Positions 58,446-64,000 of a DNA stretch of 64,000 nucleotides are shown one piece after another. A program made the position numbers and the translations under genes. Within the stretch, counting starts at the first letter, position 1. Every line of letters begins with the position of its first letter. Location: positions 1 to 64,000 of the forward strand of contig DYJD01000034.1 of assembly GCA_020723325.1 (NCBI GenBank). The letters run 5' to 3'. This DNA is from Desulfosudis oleivorans (lineage in GTDB: Bacteria > Desulfobacterota > Desulfobacteria > Desulfobacterales > SURF-7). Below the pieces are notes generated by a model. It worked only from the letters and a program-made list of their open reading frames with translations. It did no database searches and had not been told where the DNA came from.

Positions 58446-60317
58446 ATGAAAAAAATGGGGGAAATGCTGCTGACCCAGGAGCCTTTTGCGGAAATCGTCA
58501 TGGGCAACACGGCCTTGGTGCGGGCCATGGTGGAGGCCGGCACACGGGTGATTACTTCCTATCCGGGTTCGCCCACACCTGAAATCGCCGAAGCCATTGC
58601 CGCAATTCCCAAGGAAGCACGGCCTTTTTATTTCGAGTTCTCCACCAATGAAAAAGTGGCCACGGAAGTAGCTTACGGCGCGGCGGTCAACGGCCGGCTG
58701 GCCACGGTCTTTTTTAAAAGCGTGGGGTTGAATGTGGCGGCGGACACCTTTGTGCAGCTCAGCCTCATGAACATCATCGGCGGCCTGGTGGTGGTGCTGG
58801 GGGATGATCCCGGCGCCAATTCCTCCCAGAATGAACAGGACAACCGCCATTATGCGCGCATGAGTTATACGCCCATGCTGGAGCCGGCCGATCCTGCGGA
58901 AGTATATGCCTTTTACCTGGAGGCGGCCCGGCTTTCCCAGGAGAAACACATGCCGATCATTCTCCGGTTGACTACCCATGTCTGTCACGCCAAGGAAAGA
59001 GTGGCTTTCAAAGCCTGGCGGCCCAAGCTACCGGATGACACCCCGCGTTTCCATCCGGCCAACGGTCCGTATATACCCATTGCCGCCGAGGTCTTTCCCA
59101 AAAAGCGCAACGCCTTGCAAAGACTGGCGGAGGTGGCGGCCCTGGGCGAAACGTCGCTGCTGAACCGCCTGGTGGACAACGGCAATCGCAATCTGGGTCT
59201 GATCACAACGGGCCTGCCCTTTTTATCCCTCATGGATGTGCTTGCCGCTGCGGAAAGCAAGCCGGACATTTTAAAACTCGGTCTGGTTTATCCCCTGCCC
59301 CAAAAATTGATCGCCGGTTTTCTGGCCGCTCACCTGGAAGTTAAAATCCTGGAAGAACTGGACGACACCCTGGAGAAGGATATTAAAGCCATTGCCTTTG
59401 ACGCCGGGATTAAAGTAAAAATCATGGGCAAGGCCGATCTGGAGGATTGGGTGGGGGAGTATACGCCGGACAAGGTCCGGGCCGTGCTGGCAAAGACCTG
59501 GCCGGGACTGCTGCCGCAAGCCGGAAAGCCGGCGGCCGAAGGTCCCTATGTACCGGCGCGGCCGGCCCAAATGTGCCCGGGCTGCGGCCACCGCAGTGCC
59601 TTTCACGCCATCCGTCAGGCCTTGTCCGGCACGGAAATCACCGTGGCCGATATCGGCTGCCATACCCTGGGTTTTCTGCCGCCCTATCAGACCGGTCAAC
59701 TGCTCATGTGCATGGGCGCTTCCACAGGCATGGGAGCCGGGCTGTCCCTGTTCAATCATACCCGCAAAGTGGTGGCTTTTCTGGGGGACTCCACCTTTTT
59801 CCATGCCGGCCTGCCGGGAGTGATCAACGCCTTGTTCAACAAACATCGACTGGTGTTGATCCTGATGGAAAACGGCACCACGGCCATGACCGGTCATCAG
59901 GACCATGCGGCCTCGGGCAGTAATTTCAACGGACCCACGGAAAGAATCCCGGTTCGCAAGGTGCTGGAGGGCCTGGGGGTCCGTAACATCCATGAGGTGG
60001 ACACTTATCAACAGGGCAAACTGACGGAACTCGTAAAACAGGCCCTTGACGAGGAAGGCTTCAGCGTGGTGATTGCCAGGCACCCCTGCATGCTGAAATT
60101 TATGCGCAGCCAACGCCGGAAAAAGGATTTTTCCATGCGCCGGGTGGATATTGATCAGGCCCGCTGCCGAAGGATGCATACCTGTGTGGCGGAGTTTGCC
60201 TGCCCCACCTTTACCCGCCATGGGGACGGCCGTGTGACGGTGAACCCGGATCTTTGTATCGGCGACGGCTCCTGTCGTCAGGTTTGCGAGGCGGATGGCA
60301 TTGAAGAGCCGCGTTAA
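58446..60317 (+). CDS. iorA: Indolepyruvate ferredoxin oxidoreductase, alpha subunit
   Basis: A 623-residue protein from the ATG at 58446 (AAGGAG). It oxidises aryl pyruvates to aryl-acetyl-CoA with ferredoxin as acceptor. The N-terminal pyrimidine domain has TSYPGSPTPEIAEAI; the TPP-binding part has CPGCGHRSAFHAIRQAL and GDSTFFHAGLPGVINALFNKHRLVLILMENGTTAMTGHQDHA. The two C-terminal ferredoxin-type motifs are atypical: CRRMHTCVAEFACP and CIGDGSCRQVCE, each with a non-Cys residue at the usual second position. No iorB gene is adjacent. Confidence 0.88.
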   Translation: MKKMGEMLLTQEPFAEIVMGNTALVRAMVEAGTRVITSYPGSPTPEIAEAIAAIPKEARPFYFEFSTNEKVATEVAYGAAVNGRLATVFFKSVGLNVAADTFVQLSLMNIIGGLVVVLGDDPGANSSQNEQDNRHYARMSYTPMLEPADPAEVYAFYLEAARLSQEKHMPIILRLTTHVCHAKERVAFKAWRPKLPDDTPRFHPANGPYIPIAAEVFPKKRNALQRLAEVAALGETSLLNRLVDNGNRNLGLITTGLPFLSLMDVLAAAESKPDILKLGLVYPLPQKLIAGFLAAHLEVKILEELDDTLEKDIKAIAFDAGIKVKIMGKADLEDWVGEYTPDKVRAVLAKTWPGLLPQAGKPAAEGPYVPARPAQMCPGCGHRSAFHAIRQALSGTEITVADIGCHTLGFLPPYQTGQLLMCMGASTGMGAGLSLFNHTRKVVAFLGDSTFFHAGLPGVINALFNKHRLVLILMENGTTAMTGHQDHAASGSNFNGPTERIPVRKVLEGLGVRNIHEVDTYQQGKLTELVKQALDEEGFSVVIARHPCMLKFMRSQRRKKDFSMRRVDIDQARCRRMHTCVAEFACPTFTRHGDGRVTVNPDLCIGDGSCRQVCEADGIEEPR

Positions 60318-60342
60318 TAATACTCAACGGGGAGTGACAGGG

Positions 60343-60370
60343 GGATTGAATGTAGTTCTTTTCGGGGTCG
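60343..60370 (+). repeat. Intergenic repeat, copy 1
   Basis: 'ggattgaatgtagttctttt' and 'cggggtcgg' recur at 63523-63550. GGGGTCG/TATCGG motifs follow both copies. Confidence 0.55.
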
Positions 60371-60548
60371 GGGTCGCTATCGGTATCGGGTTCGAAATGC
60401 TGATCGAATAAACAAATCAAGGCGCTCACCGGTAATAACTGTTTGCGCTATCTATGCAGTGAAAAAAGAAATTGATTTTCCCGCTACCCACCCCGAGAGA
60501 TAAGGATACTTTACATGTGATTGCCCTGGGGTGAGCGAGGGAACAAAT

Positions 60549-62366
60549 ATGGCCATACCACTGGAGTTGCTGGCCCCGGCCGGCAATGCGGAAATCGGCA
60601 TGGCGGCCATTGATCACGGCGCGGACGCGGTGTATATCGGCGCGCCCAGATTCAGCGCCCGGGCCGCGGCCGGCAATGAACCGGCGGAGATCGAGCGTCT
60701 GATCCGCCATGCCCGTCCTTTTTACGCCAAAGTCTATGTGGCCTTGAACACCATTTTGACAGACGCGGAAATCCCCGAGGCTATTGCCATCATCAAGCAG
60801 GTCTACGAAATGGGCGCCGATGCCTTGATTATCCAGGATGTGGGCCTGCTGGAACTGGATCTGCCGCCCATTCCCCTCATCGCCAGCACCCAGATGCACA
60901 ATGCCACGCCGGAAAAAGTCAAATTTTTGGAGGCCGTGGGTTTCAAGCGGATAATTCTGGCCCGTGAGCTCTCCCTCACGGAAATCGCCGCCATCCGCAA
61001 GCAAACCAGGGTGGAACTGGAAGCTTTTGTACACGGCGCTTTATGCGTCTCCTACAGCGGGCAGTGCTATATGAGCCAGGCCGTGGCCCAAAGAAGCGGC
61101 AACCGGGGTGTCTGCGCTCAGCCCTGCCGTTCCCGCTTCGATCTTTTGGACAGGGACGGCGCCCTGGTGTTGAAAGACAAATACCCCCTCTGCCTCAAGG
61201 ATTTGAACCTGCTATGGGACCTTCCGGCCCTGGTGGCCGCCGGGGTGACTTCCTTTAAAATCGAGGGCCGTTACAAGGATAGCGGCTATGTGAAAAACGT
61301 GACCGCAAGCTATCGCCAAGCCCTTGACCGGTTGATGGCCGAACAGCCGGTGTATGGGAAGAGCAGCTCCGGTAAAGTCTTTTTCTCCTTTACGCCGGAT
61401 CTGGAGCGCACCTTCAACCGCGGTTATACCCGCTATTTCATCCATGGGACCGAAGAAAAGGCCGGCTCAATGGATACTCCCAAAGCCCTGGGCAAACTCT
61501 TAGGTATTATCACTGCCGTGGGCAAGGATTATTTCATTGCCAGGGACGTCAAACTCCATAACGGCGACGGTCTCTGCTTTTTCACCGCAAATCAAGTCCT
61601 GGATGGCTTCCGGGTGAACCGGGTGGACCGCGGCCGGGTCTACCCCAACAGTATGAAAGGACTTACCGTGGGCGCCATCTTGTACCGCAATCATGACCAG
61701 GCCTTTGAGCATGTGCTGAAAAAACAGAAAACCGTGCGGCAGGTGGGGGTGGAAATGGATTTTTTTCAGGAAGTCGATGGTATCCGTCTGGAGGTGAAGG
61801 ATGAAGACGGCCATATTGTTTCCCATTTCCTGGCAATCCTGATGGAACCGGCCAAAGACCCGGAGCAGGCCCGCCGGCGGATTCATGCTCAACTGGCCGG
61901 TACCGGCAATACACCTTATCATGCCACGCGGATAACCCTTCATCCTGAAAATCCAGGCTTCACAGCCGTACGTTTTCTCAATCAACTCCGGCGGGAGGCA
62001 CTGGCAGCCCTTACCGTCATTCGTTTATCCCAATATCCCCGAGAAGTCATCCCGTTTATGCCCAATGCCGCCCCCTATCCGGAAACGCAACTGGATTTCC
62101 GTGCCAATGTGCTGAACCGCATGGCCCGCCGTTTTTATGAACGCCACGGGGCTGCCGTCAACGAACCGGCCTTTGAAACCCTTGCCCACCCGGCCGGCAA
62201 AACCGTAATGACCACCCGCTATTGTATCCGCCACCAGCTCGATGCCTGCCTGCGAAAACCAAAAGCGTACGCTCTGAAGGAACCCTTAACTCTGAAGGAC
62301 GCCCATCATCGCTACCGGCTTGAATTCGACTGCGAGAATTGCCGCATGCGGGTAATTATCGTTTAA
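60549..62366 (+). CDS. Peptidase U32-family protein
   Basis: A 605-residue protein from the ATG at 60549. LELLAPAGNAEIGMAAIDHGADAVYIG starts a TIM-barrel-like U32 domain. The family signature EAFVHGALCVSYSGQCYMSQAVAQRSGNRGVCAQPCR (about 168-204) supplies Cys ligands for an Fe-S cluster; KIEGRYKDSGYVKNVTASYRQALD is also conserved. A second domain (about 300-600) ends in a Cys-rich FDCENCRMRVIIV tail. Relatives of this double-domain type (RlhA-like) hydroxylate rRNA; protease activity is doubtful. Confidence 0.85.
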   Translation: MAIPLELLAPAGNAEIGMAAIDHGADAVYIGAPRFSARAAAGNEPAEIERLIRHARPFYAKVYVALNTILTDAEIPEAIAIIKQVYEMGADALIIQDVGLLELDLPPIPLIASTQMHNATPEKVKFLEAVGFKRIILARELSLTEIAAIRKQTRVELEAFVHGALCVSYSGQCYMSQAVAQRSGNRGVCAQPCRSRFDLLDRDGALVLKDKYPLCLKDLNLLWDLPALVAAGVTSFKIEGRYKDSGYVKNVTASYRQALDRLMAEQPVYGKSSSGKVFFSFTPDLERTFNRGYTRYFIHGTEEKAGSMDTPKALGKLLGIITAVGKDYFIARDVKLHNGDGLCFFTANQVLDGFRVNRVDRGRVYPNSMKGLTVGAILYRNHDQAFEHVLKKQKTVRQVGVEMDFFQEVDGIRLEVKDEDGHIVSHFLAILMEPAKDPEQARRRIHAQLAGTGNTPYHATRITLHPENPGFTAVRFLNQLRREALAALTVIRLSQYPREVIPFMPNAAPYPETQLDFRANVLNRMARRFYERHGAAVNEPAFETLAHPAGKTVMTTRYCIRHQLDACLRKPKAYALKEPLTLKDAHHRYRLEFDCENCRMRVIIV

Positions 62367-62445
62367 TGGGGTGGCTTTGATCATCTTTTCGACCGGTCAG
62401 GAAAATTCTAATTTCGAATATCGATTTTTGCGAGCCTGAAAAAAA

Positions 62446-63285
62446 CTACAAGCGATTACCCTGCTGGCATACCGGGCAGACATGGGTGCCCCTTTGGGCC
62501 ACCAGCAGTCGTTGGATGGATTCATGACAGCGCGGACATTGCTGGCCCGTGCGACCAAAGACCTTCAAATGATGCTGATTCCGGCCTTTGCGGGTCTGGA
62601 GGGAGCGGAAATTGGTTTTGCCGTCACCCAGGGAGGTGCCTTGGTTGGCCAGACCTTGTTGCAGCACCTTGACAATGCCGCCATGGAGGGCGCGGAATTC
62701 CTTATGAGTCAGGCTCGACGCCGTCCGGCAGGGGTGCAGCCGTGCCTGCCACAAGGCTTCATCCACATAAATATTGCCCAGGCCGGCAATGACGCTTTGA
62801 TCCAGCAGCAGGGGTTTTAACATGCGCTGGCGGTTGCCGAGGATTTTTTTCAACAAGGGGAAATCAAAATCCGGCCCCAGGGGCTCAGGTCCCAGGCTGT
62901 CCAGAATCGTTTGTGGGGTTCTTGTGAGAAAAAAGCGACCGAATTTGCGGGTATCATGAAAGCGCAGTTGGCAGTCCGGGCTGAAGGTCAGGACCACATG
63001 CTCATGTTTGGAGCGGGGTATGTCGGCTTCCAGGAGCAGGAATTTTCCGGACATGCGCAGGTGCACCAGCAGGGTCTCGCCTGAGGAGAAGGAAAACAGG
63101 ATGTATTTCCCCCGGCGGGAGATCGTGTCAATACTCAGGCCGGTGATGCGCTTGTTGAATTCCTGGGGAGTCATGTCGGCGATGGTTTTCGGCCAAAAAA
63201 CTTCCGTCCGCTGAATGGGTAGATGAAGTATTCCGGAATCCAGCAGGTCGTTTACTACGGTTTGCACTTCGGGTAGTTCAGGCAT
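62446..63285 (-). CDS. mutM: Formamidopyrimidine-DNA glycosylase
   Basis: A 279-residue Fpg/MutM enzyme that excises oxidised purines. It begins PELPEV after Met at 63285, with the catalytic Pro and Glu. The beta-sandwich and H2TH domains follow (LLDQSVIAGLGNIYVDEALWQARLHPCR, about 160-190), and the C-terminal zinc finger is CPRCHESIQRLLVAQRGTHVCPVC. Frames extend upstream of the Met but would hide the essential N-terminal Pro. Convergent with the U32 gene. Confidence 0.95.
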   Translation of the reverse strand: MPELPEVQTVVNDLLDSGILHLPIQRTEVFWPKTIADMTPQEFNKRITGLSIDTISRRGKYILFSFSSGETLLVHLRMSGKFLLLEADIPRSKHEHVVLTFSPDCQLRFHDTRKFGRFFLTRTPQTILDSLGPEPLGPDFDFPLLKKILGNRQRMLKPLLLDQSVIAGLGNIYVDEALWQARLHPCRTASSLTHKEFRALHGGIVKVLQQGLANQGTSLGDGKTNFRSLQTRKGRNQHHLKVFGRTGQQCPRCHESIQRLLVAQRGTHVCPVCQQGNRL

Positions 63286-63373
63286 GGATTTGCTTCCTGG
63301 GAAAGAGATCCCGATCAATCCTTAATTTTCTATCTCTCTTTGGCTGTGATCATTGTCTCGGCCATTCTCCATG

Positions 63374-63414
63374 TTTCGGCCATTCCTCATTGTGGGAGCG
63401 GCTTCCAGCCGTGA
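63374..63414. repeat. REP-like palindromic element, copy 2
   Basis: 'tttcggccatt' and 'tgtgggagcggcttccagcc' match 19061-19104 with few differences. The GGCTTCCAGCC core is a palindrome. Confidence 0.65.
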
Positions 63415-63522
63415 TACGACCGAAATGATAATCAACGCTTCTTTTTTTATTCGTACTCGTCCTTTTATCCATACCCGATATCCTAATCACTTTCCCGGCA
63501 CCTGTCCATAATCAAATCAAGA

Positions 63523-63593
63523 GGATTGAATGCAGTTTTTTCGGGGTCGGTATCGCGTTTTTTTTCAATTCCGATTCCAATAGCGACCCCGAT
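63523..63593 (+). repeat. Intergenic repeat, copy 2, with hairpin
   Basis: It matches 60343-60370 at its start, then TCGGGGTCGGTATCGC pairs loosely with AATAGCGACCCCGA. Confidence 0.55.
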
Positions 63594-63745
63594 GGATGCA
63601 TGATGCTGTATGCCATCCGCCAAGCAACGAATCAATACCTTCCTTTTATTTTATCCATGCCTATGTTATGCTGGCTCAACTCATGGCCTGGGCCGGAATA
63701 CGGCCAATAATCTTTTCCACCATTCATTCCCACCAGGAGGACAGG

Positions 63746-64000
63746 ATGCATGTCACCTTTTATGGAGCGGCTCGGGAAGTCACCGGTTCACTCCATTTGC
63801 TCAGTGTCGGATCAGATCGAATCGTTTTGGATTGTGGACTTTTTCAAGGTAAACGCAAGGAGGCCGAGGCCAAAAACCGGGTATTGCCCTTTGATCCGGG
63901 GATCGTCACCAATGTGGTCCTTTCCCATGCCCATATCGATCATTCCGGCCGGATTCCCTTGCTGACTAAAGGGGATTTCTTCGGACGGATCATCTGCACG
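63746..64000 (+). CDS. Beta-CASP metallo-beta-lactamase RNase (partial)
   Basis: The first 85 codons of a gene that runs out of the window, from an ATG preceded by [46 protein letters not shown] is the typical start of MBL-fold proteins with a beta-CASP domain, and [15 protein letters not shown] is the HxHxDH metal motif. The family includes RNA-processing exonucleases of the KH-less bacterial type. The rest, including the beta-CASP region, is not seen. Confidence 0.88.
   Translation, partial: MHVTFYGAAREVTGSLHLLSVGSDRIVLDCGLFQGKRKEAEAKNRVLPFDPGIVTNVVLSHAHIDHSGRIPLLTKGDFFGRIICT

Larger units (their letters stand above)
63286..63745. other. Repeat-bearing intergenic stretch
   Basis: It holds the REP-like copy at 63374 and the repeat at 63523, which continues into an inverted pair (TCGGGGTCG / CGACCCCGA, 63541-63593). 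I see no gene; a plus-strand frame from 63610 has no features. Confidence 0.45.

Overview
The window looks like the chromosome of an anaerobic, signalling-rich bacterium, most probably a Desulfobacterota (Desulfobacterales-type) species. The reasons are an indolepyruvate:ferredoxin oxidoreductase alpha subunit, many PAS-type sensor kinases and sigma-54 regulators, phasin-like proteins, a GlpSTPQUV-type glycerol importer, and a short 'gtgggagcggcttccagccg' palindrome repeated between genes. Taxonomy is inferred from gene content only.

Region 1 (1-8.4 kb) is AT-rich and built as a gene-cassette array. Eleven units can be drawn. Ten carry one small plus-strand ORF, followed by an imperfectly palindromic site that ends in a GTT-containing box, with the next ORF usually starting 5-80 nt later. 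Four sites resemble integron attC sites (454-587, 973-1064, 6475-6588, 7920-7980; the last is a textbook 61-bp site). Seven others belong to one VCR-like family of about 140-190 bp repeats. No IntI-type integrase is visible. The only recombinase is a frameshifted XerC/D-like gene on the opposite strand, inside one unit.

Region 2 (8.4-14.1 kb) is a mobile island. It holds a RelB/YafQ-type toxin-antitoxin pair between short direct repeats, then a minus-strand module (zinc-ribbon protein, hypothetical gene, wHTH replication-type protein with palindromic iterons, two AlpA/HTH_17-like proteins, BRO-N antirepressor). It ends at a 3' tRNA fragment and a decayed tyrosine integrase, which mark an attachment site.

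Region 3 (14.2-30.5 kb) is GC-richer. It has an acyl-lipid/CoA desaturase, two phasin-like proteins behind a sigma-54-like promoter, and a dense regulatory block (PAS histidine kinase, CheY-like regulator, NtrC-type regulator, PilZ protein, 940-residue PAS/GAF kinase, CheB-CheR-PAS fusion). A phosphotransferase-HAD gene pair follows.

Region 4 (30.5-39.6 kb) is a decay zone. Intact genes (cupin, secreted LNS2-type phosphatase, secreted metallophosphoesterase, PLP-dependent decarboxylase, TetR regulator) lie among fragments: SnoaL-like, ISAzo13 transposase, sigma-54 regulator tail, amidohydrolase, internally deleted SDR, IS3 transposase, and a YoeB toxin cut just before its catalytic tail.

Region 5 (39.6-53.7 kb) centres on glycerol uptake. 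A DeoR/GlpR-type repressor, coupled to a SNF2 helicase, is divergent from glpS-glpT-glpP-glpQ-glpU-glpV. The divergent gap holds two perfect 17-bp repeats as candidate operators. Two tandem chemoreceptors with near-identical sensor halves follow.

Region 6 (53.7-64 kb) has a compact minus-strand operon of two periplasmic binding proteins plus a hybrid histidine kinase, with no transporter subunits. Divergent from it are iorA without iorB, a U32-family protein, mutM (minus strand), and the start of a beta-CASP metallo-beta-lactamase RNase that runs off the window.
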